Source of the DNA: Gnetum montanum | Taxonomy: Eukaryota; Streptophyta; Gnetopsida; Gnetales; Gnetaceae | Length of the DNA stretch: 64,000 bases | NCBI GenBank assembly: GCA_015680685.1 | Contig: MNCI01016470.1 | Span: 293,987 to 357,986, forward strand | Reading direction: 5' to 3' | In this document: positions 11,530 through 23,500 of the stretch, piece by piece | Numbering within the stretch: the stretch's first letter is position 1 | Layout of the letters: each line of letters starts with the position of its first letter | Translations under genes and position numbers: made by a program | Notes under the pieces: generated by a model | The model's input: the letters and a program-made list of their open reading frames with translations, nothing else | What the model was told of the DNA's origin: nothing | Database searches by the model: none

Positions 11530-14480
11530 TAAATGTGTTCCAATTGTTTCATGTTACACAACAAGTTGCTAACCCATGGTCTTATTGTGATTACAAATGG
11601 CACCAAGACCAAAACTCCCATAGGAAGGAGAACCCTCTCAACCAAGGGAGAAATGACTCAAAACTAAAAGGGGCCAACAAGAATAAGCCCAAGAACTACC
11701 AAAGGCAACCCATGTAATAGTACCTCTTTGAGAGGAGCCCAAAGTGAAATCTATTCAACAAATTCTAGAAGAAGAAGTGCCAAAAAGGTAATCATAATGA
11801 GGGGAAGCACCAAGACCCATGCTAACACTTGAAGTCACTTTAACTTAAGATTGCCTTAACATCACAGGCCTCCAGAGATCCAACACTTAGTTCTTCAAGA
11901 ATAGAACTTTAGGCCATTTCTATAGAAAGCTTCAGTTGAAGTTAAAACATAATTGCAAACCTCTCCCATGTGGCCAATCATCACCTTCACTGGGGAGTGG
12001 TACATGGGAGAGACATCTCTTCTGGAACAATAGAAAGTTGGGGTCCATATTAAAAATCAAGGAGATTCAGGTGTTCTACTTGGCCAAGACTATCACATAA
12101 GCATTGGGATTGCCTGATATTGGGACACAACTAATAGAGCTATCAACACAAGGTGACCCTGAGGCTAAAAAGGAGTGGACTCAGTGGTGTTATAGGGTTG
12201 ATCGTAAGGAGTTCAACGTGTTCACACTGGTGAAGTGCATCTACTTCAAGATAGTGACCTATTACCTCAATTCGATAGTGAGGCCTAGCAAGGTGACCAC
12301 CTTTTCCACTTGAGCATGTACTACTGTAAGTGGGAGATTTCCTATAAATCTTCCATAACTAATATATTTAGAGATTAAAAAATGCTTCAAGGAAAATGAA
12401 TGTGGAAGGAAAACCTACCCTTTCTGTGCCTCATCTAGAAACTCTGCAAAAGGATAGGAATCATTCGTTATGTCAATGACACAATTAGACATGCTCCTTT
12501 GGCTTCATGGCCTAAAATCATGAAAGAAAAGACACCTACCACAACTAAATAAGAGGAGTAGCTGCCACCTCCATTTCCTACTCAAGAAATAATGTTCAAG
12601 GCCTATGCAGCCATTGAATACTTGCATGAAATCTAAGAGAAGCTCTTGCATAAGTAAGAGTAGTGTGTAGGGATGAGTAGTATGGACCCATCTATGTATT
12701 GACTAGTGATGGGTCACCTTAATGAGGTGGCTTGGACAATCAGCTAGATGAAAAGGAGTGGGCCAATATTCTCTATCCAAAAAGCATAGTTTCCCATGAG
12801 GTCTAATCCCAATGCTAGAGAGGTGATAGTGTCATTATTGCAACATCATTTATTCCTAGAAATCTTTGATAATGTTTCCTTCTTCTCGGTACATTTGGAG
12901 GAATGTGAAGGGGCCACTATACTAGTGATGTAGTACCAAGGGAAAGAAACTACATCTGAAGTAATTACTAATCATATCCTTGAAGTACTTAAGCCACCTA
13001 TGGCATCTATACCAGACATATCTACACTTCAAGATGTGTAGATGTCTATAGGCATGGTCAGTGAAAGTTTGAGTGCAACCTAGCATGAAGAATTACTAGA
13101 TTGATTGGCAAGAAATAGGTAATCGATTTCAGATATCTTTGATTTTCTGGATAACATCACTACAATCTAGTCAGAGCTGCTAGAAGCAAGGGAAAAGTGC
13201 ATCATCTTGGAGGGGCAACTTGAAATGGCTCAAGCATAGAATCAACACTTGGCCACGGAGGTTGCTGAATTATGTGCCTATCTTACTGATCCCACACTTA
13301 GCTTGATAATAACTAGAGATGATGCTTTTCAATAGCTTTAGCAAACACTAAAACAAGCTAAGAAAGAATTTTTTATGACCATCTTCAACCAGTGTATGGT
13401 AGAAGCAAAGACCTACTCAGTTCAAAAGGACTTAGTTTAGATGCACTAGGAGAACAAGGCACTGACCATAGATTATCATTGCTTACATAATGTTGATGTC
13501 CAAAAAGAAAAAATGTAGGAATTCATTCATCAATAGTAGGAATAGCTAGCTAGGGTGAATATTGAATTGAGGAAATTGACTAAAGAAAATCGAAATCTAT
13601 CTATGGAGAAAGTCCATGTCTTACACTAGAAGTCTACCATTGAGATTTCCACTTGGAAAAATGAAGCTTTGAAGTTTGAAAGAGTTAAAAATCACTATAG
13701 AGACCAAGTTGGCTTGTAGAAAGAAGTAAATGAGAAGCACATCCAGATAGTAAAGGAAAAAGTAAACAAAGCCCTCTAGCAACTTCAAGAAGGAAGAGAA
13801 GTATGGCAACCCATCATTGATGGGATTGATGCCTATAACAAAGTGGAGATCCACCTAAGGGAGTTGTAGATTCAAGAGATGATAGAATACATAGAGTTGG
13901 CCAATCTCTGCTATGCAAACTTGGCAATGCTAATTGCCAAAAAGCCATAGTTAGAGTTGAAAAAGCAAGTGGCTAGCTTGTATTTGCTATACAAGTTAGA
14001 GTTTAAGCACCATAAAGACATCAAGCAAAAGCTTGAGATTGCAAATGTTGAACTCAAAGTTCTCAAAATATGATTCATGGATTAGTGATCAAATACTAAG
14101 AAATTGGCCAAAAGAATTAATGATTACCAAGAGCTAAAAGATGTAGTTATATAATTCAACATTGAACACAAAAAATTCATTTCCTAGTTTATGAACCCAA
14201 AGGAACACTTTCTAGCAATCCCATGTCCCTGGGATGTGCTTGTTCCAACCCACATTGGCAAAGCTGCATGGATGGTGCATGATCCTAGAAGTAAGAAGGA
14301 GGAAATGAAACCATTACTAGATGTTTTTCACCTCCCACTGGAACTTGAAGTAGTAGTAGGATAGCCACAACCACCTTGACTATCGCATGTGCCTGAAGCC
14401 AATGAAGGTTCCTTAGAACCTTAGGAGCTACCACCTCCTAGGACTGTCTAACCTTCTTCACCAACTTCATGCCATTAGAG
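11530..14480 (+). pseudogene. 3' ORF of the Athila-like element, coiled-coil protein
   Basis: A decayed ORF between integrase and 3' LTR. Readable parts are KEFNVFTLVKCIYFKIVTYY (about 12205-12270), a long heptad-like Glu/Lys/Leu-rich stretch (about 13140-14070; for example ARVNIELRKLTKENRNLSMEK, broken here only by spacing), and a Pro-rich end (PQPP, ELPPPR). Stops are mostly TAG/TAA at apparent Gln positions. A second copy lies on the opposite strand at 30600-33340 with recognisable colinear blocks, which shows that this is a real conserved ORF of the family and not a chance one. Many Athila elements carry an 'env-like' third ORF here; I see no signal peptide or membrane segment, so that function is not supported. 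Role unknown. Confidence 0.65.
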
Positions 14481-14686
14481 GGCATGCTATCCAAGCTTTA
14501 AGAGTTACATCATGATGTTCAATTTTGTGTCATGAACACCATAATTTTTGTAATATGTTAACTATACACTCAAGCACTTAGTTTTATGAAGCCAATCTAT
14601 TTTGTTTTATTTTGTTAAGAGTCAATCAACAATCTCATACCTTTCCAATTTTATAAAGGAACTTGAGGATAGGTATTCATTTAGTC

Positions 14687-14695
14687 ATGGGGGTA
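14687..14695 (+). other. Polypurine tract of the Athila-like element
   Basis: catgggggta immediately precedes the TGATGAG start of the 3' LTR. The same G5 tract precedes the minus-strand LTR at 30404 (gttgtgggggta), supporting it as the plus-strand primer site. Confidence 0.75.
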
Positions 14696-15610
14696 TGATG
14701 AGTTAGTGTTTGATTCCATCGAAGAGGCCTCATCAACTGGGCCTCGTTGACGAGACCCTATCAATGTATGTAATGATGTATCAACGAGGTGCCATTGACA
14801 TAGGGTTTACTTTTGGCTATAAATACACACTATGCTCACCAGCTACATTTATGGCAATGAGATTTTAGTAGTAGTTGAACTCTTATAGTTTTTACATTTG
14901 AAAGTTAGAATATTTCTTGTGAGTGCTCACAGTAGAAGTCATTGAGTATATGAATCTTTATTCAAGCATTCTTGTACTTGAGCATGATAGTGTGTGTGAC
15001 AATAAATATGAGCTTTTTGATAAACCTTGTAGAATTTTGGATAGATTAAATATTTCATTTATCATTTAATATTTTTAATTAGTTATTCAATATTTTCTAA
15101 TAATTAAGATAATTAATATAATTAAGCAAGATAGGCTAGATAGATTAAATACATAAGTACAACTGCTTCGAGCATAACATATATTCACTTGGTAATCCCA
15201 GCAGCATTAGCGCTTGGTGAACCTAGTAGCATAGTGCTTGGTAACCCAACAATGGATATGTGGGATTAGGACATGTATGAAAAGTGGTAACATATGCTTA
15301 TGTTATGATTAGTTAGAGACCAGTTAGTTAGTTCATTCAAATTAGTCATTAAATTAATCTATCTCTCTATGTTCAAGCACCCAAAAACATAAAACATAAA
15401 ATGATAAAAATGATATGCATCAATTACTCTTAATCATACCATTATGTTTCACAAGTGTAATCTAGAAGACAATGAATGACCTTAGGGCAAGGTTCACTTC
15501 CTAGAAGACTAGTGTACCAAAAATTGTAAAGTCCATCAAATTCAACTGGATCACATGTGAATGCTTTATGATTCATATGGTTGGATGTAGGGGTACCTTG
15601 TTGCTCATCA
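14696..15610 (+). repeat. 3' LTR of the Athila-like element
   Basis: 915 bp, starting TGATGAG and ending CTCATCA, a perfect 7-bp terminal inverted repeat. U3 has gaggcc/cattga blocks and a TATA box GGCTATAAATACAC at about 14816. Paired with the truncated 5' LTR; related LTRs occur at 29481-30404 (-), 40404-40497 (+), 41634-42523 (+) and 44624-45436 (-). A shared internal block is cttggtaa(t/c)cc...agcat around 15190-15245. Confidence 0.88.
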
Positions 15611-16884
15611 TATGTAATGCTTCAAAATCTCTATATTGTATGTACCAAAATATATTAAATATTACATAATAAAAAATAATAGAATAAATACCTGATAAAG
15701 CAATAAAAGCATGAGTAATTTTCACATATCAAATTTAATGTTTAAATTGCATATACAAAATTTTTATAGCAAAATACCTTCGAAAGAAACTTTAGAATCT
15801 TAAAAGTATCTACTAAGTTCAATAAATATCTAGAAAAATTGGCTTTAGAAGACTCTAGCATTATGTTATGATATCTACTTATACTTTAAAATTACAATGA
15901 TGGAAAACTTAACAGTTGTAATATACTTGAATAAATAATTTGTTATTATATTCCAATATATCTAATGCTTTGAAATATCTATAGCTAGATTCAATAATAG
16001 TTAACAAAATTGACTATATAAGAGTATAACATTATAGTGCTTAGCTTGTTAAACTAATGATAATAAAATAGGAATAATACAAAACCATACATAAAAGAAG
16101 AAAAAGATAATCCCGATAACAAAACTTGATATTAATTGTATAATATATTCATCTTCAACCAGTTGTTCTATTTATTGGCTTAACTTTTCAATTTTCTTTG
16201 CATTCCCTACTATGCCTAATAAATCTACATCACCTAAAACCATGATGTTAATCCTGCTAAGCAAGGTCTTGCAAGGGTTAGTAGATGAACCCTTTTCTAG
16301 CTCTTACATATAGAGAGTAACAATTTTTTATAGAAAAAGCATTAGATTACTTCTTCAAATAAAAATCTAGTCAACTTAGAAATTAAAAAAAATGAAAGAA
16401 TTTGATTTTATTTTCTTAGAATTTGATTTTACAAAAATAATAACATTGTAAAGTAAACATACAATTTAATATTCTAGAGATACATAGATACCTAGTATGC
16501 TATAATCATTTATCTATTAAACTATTAAATTTTCAAAAATGCTATTAGGAGTGTTCAGCAAAAACAAAATAGTCTATACCAAAACTTGGTTGGTTAAAAA
16601 GAACATATGATTGCAAAAATTACATAATTTCTACAAGGATTTTAGAGTAAATAATTAGTTCTTACAAAATTAATAATTAAAAATATTACATACACAAATA
16701 AGCTATCATCTTAGTATTATTTCAAATAAATAGATTATAAAGTTATGATATAATTTTACTATCAAACCCTTAATACATAATACAATTCCATTACAAAGTA
16801 TCATTTTTAATTTTACCCAAAAAAACTTAATATATAACACAAGATGAATAGAAAAATCAAATATCTTATTTGTATCTATGACAT
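15611..16884. other. AT-rich spacer, nothing recognised
   Basis: Very AT-rich, without an ORF of note. Two loosely similar segments of about 100 bp (around 15775-15870 and 15965-16040: atctac/atctata...ttcaataa...tta/attggcttta/ttgacta) suggest an old internal duplication. No domain, RNA gene or terminal repeat identified. Confidence 0.5.
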
Positions 16885-17433
16885 GCTATTCCTGGATGTC
16901 ATGGCAAACATCAAATATATGCTATATTAGACATTATGCTTATGAACATAACATTCAACATTAAGGTTAAAGAAAATAACAAGAAAAATGAAGAAGGAAA
17001 TAGGAAAGAATGCTTATTGATGTGGAATTGTATATTTGGATCATTCCCTAAGAGTGGTTGTTAGGGTTTTCTTCCTTAGGAATGTATCCCTTAGAGGAAA
17101 TCCAACACAGTCACCATGGTTACGCCTATAACTAGCCAGAAGAAGTGGCTAGTTCAATCCTCTTCCTATCCCACTTTTCTTGACACTCGTTACTCACCTT
17201 TATCGACTCCAAAACTCAAAACTCCATCCTTATATGGCCTCTCATGACCAAGTATGAAAACCTTAGGTCAAATGGTCATAGGTCACCTTAAGAGATATGT
17301 TTATTTTTACAGCACACCCTTTTAGGTCTCAATTATAACTCTCTTTTGGATCTTGTTATGATAATGATAAAACTTGTTATGAAGAGGCATCATCTCCATT
17401 ATGCAACAACATCATTTGAAAATAGGGATGTTA
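16885..17433 (-). repeat. Old chromovirus-type LTR (family B, copy 1)
   Basis: Colinear with the LTRs at 34705-35309, 39414-40018 and 40647-41247. Shared blocks are gatgtcatgg, catcaaatatatg, atattagacattatg, ttttcttcctt, ggcctata/cgcctata, aggtctcaatta and catcatttg. It is the most diverged of the four, and both termini are eroded. Oriented on the minus strand by comparison with the copies that carry primer-binding sites. No primer site is seen beside it, so it is a solo LTR or a 3' LTR. Confidence 0.72.
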
Positions 17434-18950
17434 AAGTATCTCTTTCCAAAAAAGAAAAAAAAAAGAAAGGAAAGAAGAAAGAAAGAAGAAGAAGAAGCAG
17501 AAAAAAGAAGAAATGATTTAAAAAATAATAAGCTAATAAAATATATAGATCTAGTAAAATATAGACTTAAAATACAAATAATAGTTCATATTATGAAGTG
17601 GAAGATTCCTTTAAAATACCTAATATAACATATGTGATCTAAAACAATGTATTTTAAGAACACAACATTGTAAAGTTTCACCAAAACATAGAAGTTAGTT
17701 ACTTGATAAATAAGATCTAAGATGTCATGAGATCTTATAAGAAAAATGATATGCTTTAACAAAGAGAGAAAAAATCCTAATACAATAAATAGAGCAATGT
17801 ATGAAAGTAGCCTTGTCCTATTCTTTTTAAGCTTATTAAAACAAAGATAATAAAGAAAATAAATAGTAAAGAAAAACATTTAACCCTCTATTTATTAAGG
17901 ATGATAGAGCACTTAAAATACTCGATTCCTTGGCTATTGGTCTCATCACCTGTAGTAAAGTTATTAATGCATAATATGAACAAATGTTGAGGGTTGTAAT
18001 ATGGGATAGATGGATTGTAAATTTATAGATAATGATGATATAAAACATAATTTGTACTATTTATATACAACTTTCCTCATAGTCTAATCACATTAAAAAA
18101 TTTTAAACATAGAATACACTTTTAAACTTATGATAAGTTATATAGTTTAAATACATAATACAATATATTTATAGTATGAAATAAAAATAATAGAGTTGGT
18201 TTCGTACAAATCAAACTAAATATCATTGCTTAATATATTAATATATTATAATAACCATTATTATAAATAAGTGAATTTATAAATACCTTTAACTTCTAAT
18301 AATAAGACTATCTATTTGCCTATAAATTAAATAGTAATGATAACTTCGAAAACATATAAATACTTAATAGAAAAAAACCATTAACAATGTCATCAAAGTT
18401 TATAAAATTAATCCCTATGCACATATTCAAATTCACTAACTCCAAAAATTTTCTTTTACTTCTCATCTTTATAAAAGTTAGCATGATCTTGATACCCTAA
18501 CATCATAACCTTGAAAGTGCACATTCTCCAACATCAAATTCTTGAAAAAATTTTGAAAATTTTTATCATTTAGTATATCATCTTTCGCAGCATACATCCT
18601 CTTTTATTTTCATATGCGTTTAACAAATGTTGACTTTCATCATGGCTATAAAAATAATAACTTTTATTAACGTTTCTATTTTATAATTCATATATTTTAT
18701 AAGTATCTGATGTAGTATCAATAATAATATTACCACCATCTCTTAAACATGATTTCATAAAACAACTATCATTCTCTAAATTTAATTCTCAAAGATAAGT
18801 ATTATTTCTAACAATATTTATAGAATCACAATAGAAATTATTTATTCCTTTAAATTATAAGTCATATTTTTACACATTTTCTAAACATTATGTTCATTAA
18901 AAATAAAAAACTTATAAAAAAATAGCTAATTTTCATAATACATTTTTTTT
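17434..18950. other. AT-rich spacer with a purine-rich tract
   Basis: 17445-17525 is an A/G-only-like tract (aaaagaaag, gaagaagaag). The rest is AT-rich, with no recognised coding sequence. It might be the eroded interior of the element whose LTR is at 16885-17433. The Helitron begins at its right edge after a T11 run (18943-18953). Confidence 0.5.
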
Positions 18951-19018
18951 TTTGGCCGATAGGCCATTACCAGTGAGAAATCGGTAACGCTGACCAGCGT
19001 TGACGTTCCCACGGTCCA

Positions 19019-19200
19019 TTTCGGTAATGCTATTTTGTGCGTAACGCTGCTGACGTGTGATGCTGACGTGGAAAATTCCGTATACGCTATTTCCGCAACA
19101 CTATTTTGTGCGCAACGCTACTGACATGTGATGTTGACGTGGAAAATTCCGTGTACGCTATTTCGGTAACGCAAGTTTGTGAATAACGCTGCAACCAAGG
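19019..19200. repeat. 71-bp tandem repeats at the Helitron 5' end
   Basis: Units start at 19019, 19090 and 19161 (third partial), each opening tttcggtaa/tttccgcaa and containing ctattttgtg, then cgtggaaaattccgt. The short motif (g)gtaacgct recurs inside and just upstream (18981, 19040, 19161, 19180). Iteron-like arrangement; CpG-rich. Confidence 0.85.
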
Positions 19201-19325
19201 AGGAGGAAGTAGAGGGTCAGAAGGTTGTGTGGCGATTCATTTTTGCAGAAACGTTCACGGCGATGGCATCTGTTAACATAAAAATTGGCCGAGAGTTCTG
19301 TATATAGATTTTCTATTGACTACCC

Positions 19326-19535
19326 TGCATCACGTAACTGCTGAAATTGGGGTATAGATCCGCCATTATCAAAGCAACAAGAAGCCGATATGTTTCTATA
19401 CTCGGCCTTGATAGTTAGATTTATCGGAAAAAGATCACTTGATGCATAGATCAGAACGCAAACTCGTGAGCTCCTTGGAATTGTGGACTCTATGCATGAA
19501 ATTGTGTTTCAGTAGTTACGTGATGCAGGATTAAC
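19326..19535. repeat. Imperfect inverted repeat in the Helitron leader
   Basis: ctgcatcacgtaactgctga at about 19329 pairs with its inverted form near 19508-19530 (tcagtagttacgtgatgcag, one mismatch). Spacer of about 160 bp. Could be a recognition or secondary-structure element of the transposon; no coding sense. Confidence 0.7.
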
Positions 19536-19587
19536 GCAATGATATTCAGATGCCAATTATATATCTATAACTGCTGAAATTCTGTAT

Positions 19588-20130
19588 ATGGAATTTAATA
19601 CAACCCATAATTTTATATCTCTTTCATTTCTAAAGAAATTCTACGTAGCATGTTGCAATATATTTTGGAGGTTAATCAGACTTATTTTGGAGGTTAATCA
19701 GAGAGTTCACTGTGCCGTGGCTTTTTCAAATCGCGTTATGATAAGGCAACAATGTTTTTTTTTTCTGTATATAGATTTTCTGTTAACTAAATATATAGTC
19801 CAAGAGCTAACGCTTGCAGAAATCGATTTTCTGTTTACTAAATATCGCGGACTATATTTTCTTTTGCAACCCTTTTGTGTTATTTACAGTCCTATAAGAC
19901 TGTATATAATTGTGGCTTATTTTTCTGTATATACTTGTGGCAATACCGACGTACAAGGTTACCAAATGAGGAAGAAGTCCCATGGCCTGCAGAGTAGCAT
20001 CACGTCCATTTCTACGTCTACTAATTCGGCTTTGCTAATTGATATTGATCTGAAAATTAAAATTTGTTCACCAGTAGGCCTGCAGATGTCTCGGCCAAAT
20101 TCTGTTTGTTTCCGCGTTTATTTCACGTAG
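19588..20130 (+). CDS. Hypothetical 180-codon ORF in the Helitron leader
   Basis: An uninterrupted 180-codon frame upstream of RepHel. I do not recognise it. The translation is rich in Phe, Leu, Ile and Tyr (FFFLYIDFLL, YFLLQPFCVIY), partly because the DNA contains repeated 'gattttctgtt(t/a)actaaatat' segments (about 19770 and 19823) and a duplicated 20-bp block (tattttggaggttaatcaga near 19662 and 19682). That repetitive make-up argues for chance. No partner, motif or conserved copy is seen in the window. Could equally be untranslated leader DNA. Confidence 0.2.
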   Translation: MEFNTTHNFISLSFLKKFYVACCNIFWRLIRLILEVNQRVHCAVAFSNRVMIRQQCFFFLYIDFLLTKYIVQELTLAEIDFLFTKYRGLYFLLQPFCVIYSPIRLYIIVAYFSVYTCGNTDVQGYQMRKKSHGLQSSITSISTSTNSALLIDIDLKIKICSPVGLQMSRPNSVCFRVYFT

Positions 20131-20385
20131 CAAAAGCCAAGAAACTTCATGGTTGGCAGTGATGCAACGCAGTAATTTTTCAATCCGTGTTTCAAGGCGA
20201 TGGTAGGTTTCCATGGTAGAACGTAGTCTAAAATAAAAGAATAGCACCAGAAAAATTAGAGTATAGTTCTTTTTTGTAATGTGCAGAAATTATTACTTTG
20301 ATAGTTGTATGCCTTTTCATAAATTTGCTTTTATAGTTACTCATAATTTTTCTTTTCCTTTTTCTTAATCATTATTTTGTTTTAT

Positions 20386-20480
20386 GAAAGGTTGCGTCAT
20401 CATGAAAGGTTGCATCTATCGCAAAACAAAAATATATACGTTTAGAAAGGTTGCGTCCTCATTCCAAAGGTTGCGTCGGT
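20386..20480 (+). promoter_or_regulatory. Four GGTTGCGTC elements upstream of RepHel
   Basis: aaaggttgcgtc or a one-base variant occurs at about 20387, 20405, 20446 and 20466, all in the same orientation. It ends about 100 bp before the proposed start codon. Position and repetition suggest promoter elements or binding sites for the transposon's own protein; function is inferred. Confidence 0.5.
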
Positions 20481-20568
20481 TAAAAATCATAAATACGTCT
20501 CATTGGATGAACAGTTTGCATTGGATTGTTGGATTCGGGAGCGCCTACTGAAGCACAGTAAATCGGCA

Positions 20569-23500
20569 ATGGGTACGAAACTTGCTTAGCTTAATATTTT
20601 AATATTTCGTGCAATTCTGTTTTCCAAATAATTTAAAAAAAAAACAACTAATTTTTAATTTTAGGTTTGGGTTAGATATAAAAAAATATTGGGTGCCTTA
20701 CGTTTTTTTAAAAAAATAAATTATTTTTTATTTTTAGGTTTGGGTTTTATTTAAAATTTAATACAACCCACAATACTATATGAGGTTTTTTTTAAAAAAA
20801 ATAACTAATCTTTATTTATAGGTTTGGGTTATATTTTTTAAAAAATATTGGATGCCTTACACTTTTTTAAAAAAATAAATAATTTTTTATTTTTGGATTA
20901 GGGTTTTATTTAAAATTTAATACAACCCATAATACTATATAAGAATTCTTATTCCTGTAAATACAGATCCTGCAGGTGATAGAGTGCGTGAATTAAACCG
21001 AGCGAGACAACAACGTCTCAGAGATCGAAGAAGAGAAGCTCAGGAATGGGGAGATCCATTGGAGTTGCAAAGAATGGAACAACATCGCTTACGTCAAAGA
21101 ACACGTCGAGCAGAAATGCAGCAACAACAGGTGGAAGGAAGTGAGGTTTATATATGAAATTTTATTTTTGTTTTAGATCAAATTCATTAACTGTTTGATT
21201 TAATAAAGGTAAACATATAAGGTCACTTTGTATAATAATATTTCACAGAATCGAAGAGATCATAGACAAGGAAGAGGAAGAGGTCATGGACGTGGACGTG
21301 GACAAGGACGACAACGCATAGATGAACATGAAAATCACTTAGCAATCATTCCTACTGATGAAAATGTCCATCAGCCTCGATTGCATCAAGAAGTTATTTC
21401 AGATATAGGACGTGGTCGTGGACGTGGTCGTGGTCGTGGACGAGGTCATGGTGATTTGTCATTCCTAGATGAACAAGGAAGACAACGCATAGATGAACAT
21501 GAAAATCACTTAGCAGTCATTCCTATTGATGAAAATGTTCATCAGCCTCGATTGCATCAAGAAGTTATTTCAGATATAGGACGTGGTCGTGGTCGTGGAC
21601 GAGGTCATGCTGATTTGATGGTTGAAGATGAATTACTTATAGAACAAAGACGTGCACAAGGGCGTGAAAGACAAGAACGTTTTAGACAATGAAAGAGACA
21701 AGTAGAAGTGGCAGAAATGTTAGATTTAGTTGCAAGACTTGGTCAGGAACAAGGTCAACCAAGATTGCGAATGGAACATCAACAAATATCTTCTGAACAT
21801 ATGAACAATCAGGTATCTTATCCAAATCTTCATAAGTCAAATACAGAAATCATGCATGCAATTACAAGATTTTCAAGCGAGGTTGATAAGTTTAGTGTTC
21901 CCCGATCATGTGGTATTTGCAATGAAAGTTTTTTGAGTATGTTAATGAAACCTGTACAAAGATTTGGTCCAACGTGTGCAAGGTGTGCAAATGAAAAGGT
22001 AACGGGGATCTTGAATCACGATGGTGAAGAGATTAAGCGTTTCTCTGTTGATAATGATATGGATCCAGAACCCCAGCCAATAATCTTATCAGAACTATCA
22101 GAAGTTGAAGAAATGCTTATATCACGAATTAATCCTATTTTACAAGTTACGCATGCTATTGGAGGACAATTACAATATAAAGGACATACCATCAGTTTTA
22201 TGCAAGATGTATCTGAAATTGCAACTAGGCTACCTTTGAGGATTCATGAAATTCCAATGTTGATACTAAGACGGAAATTCCAATGCTGATACTAAGACGG
22301 GTTGATCAAATTGGAACAACCTATAACTTTGTTGTAAATAAAAAGCGTGTGTATGCTGCCTTATTGTATAAGAAACAGAATGATCCATTCCATCAGGATG
22401 TAGAAATAGACGAGCATGCTTTGGATGATGTCAGTGATACAGGAGATGTTAATGTTTTTGAAAGGATTCGTTATATTAGATTGTCTGAGGAGGATGGTGA
22501 GATGAGATTACAGTTTGATGGTCCTTTGGTTGATTTAAAGGAGGAAAATATTATTAGACACACATCATCAGTAGCATCACGCCCAGTTCTTCTAGGGAAA
22601 GAACTTGATCTGGTAAGAGCTTGGTTAGAAAATCCAACTGTTGTAAGTTCAGATTATGCGCAATGGCCAACACTTTCAGAGTCACCCATCAATGAGTTCA
22701 ACATAGTTGGAATGCTTCCAATGTCATTTCCAACGTTGTTTCCACGTGGAAAATGTGACTTCCTTGCAAGAAGGTCCAAGGATGTCATGTTACATGAATA
22801 TGCTAGACATCTACTTCGATATAGGGATGGCAGATTTGGACGTCATAAAAGATTCAGGTATCATAAATTAGTTACCTTTACATTGCTAAATAGCATTCAT
22901 GTTTTTTACAGCTTATGAACTAATTACATAGGAATTTTATTTTCATTTTTTTCAGGTATCACATTTATAACATGATAACGAGACATCGTGCACTGAAATC
23001 AACATCAGTATTCTTCAAAAAAAATATTACAGAAGCACCTTTGACAATCCAAGAATTACGTGAAGGACTTCAAAATGCACCATCAGATAATTTTGTTGAT
23101 AATTTGATGAGATTTGGAACAACGATACGAGGAACGCCTTCGTACTGGAGAAAATGCAAAGCGCAGTTGTTTGATTTGATAAATGAGTTGGGTGCACCAA
23201 CTTTTTTTTTTACTCTAAGGGCAGCAGATCTTTATTGGCCAGACCTACATAAGGTAATGCCTACAGAATCCCCACAAAATGTTTCTGAGATAAGAGAGTG
23301 GAAAATGAAAAATATTATTGACAACCCACATATAGTTGCTGAGTTTATGCATCTTCGACATAAGGCATTTCGAGAAATGATTTTATTTCAAGAATTTGAT
23401 GTGGTTGATTACTGGACAAGATATGAATGGCAACATAGGGGATCACCACATGTCCATGGCTTTCTTTGGATCAAGGGAGCCCCAAACATAGATGAACTTG

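Larger units (their letters stand above)
2603..15610 (+). mobile_element. Athila-like Ty3/gypsy retrotransposon, degenerate
   Basis: A 13-kb element in canonical order: truncated 5' LTR (2603-2908), primer-binding site (2910-2927), gag (about 3400-4450), protease, RT, RNase H, integrase (5563-9560), a long non-coding or 3' ORF zone (9560-14480), polypurine tract (14687-14695) and 3' LTR (14696-15610). The two LTR 3' ends (2603-2908 and 15307-15610) align along their length, both ending in TCATCA. Primer site and size point to the Athila/Tat branch, where an additional ORF after integrase is usual. Every ORF is broken by stops and at least one frameshift, so it is not autonomous. The family is established knowledge; the lineage assignment is inference. 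Confidence 0.88.

Noticed and set aside
18930-19020. A canonical Helitron 5' TC terminus
   Set aside because: Several TC dinucleotides occur, but none could be tied to a boundary without comparing copies.
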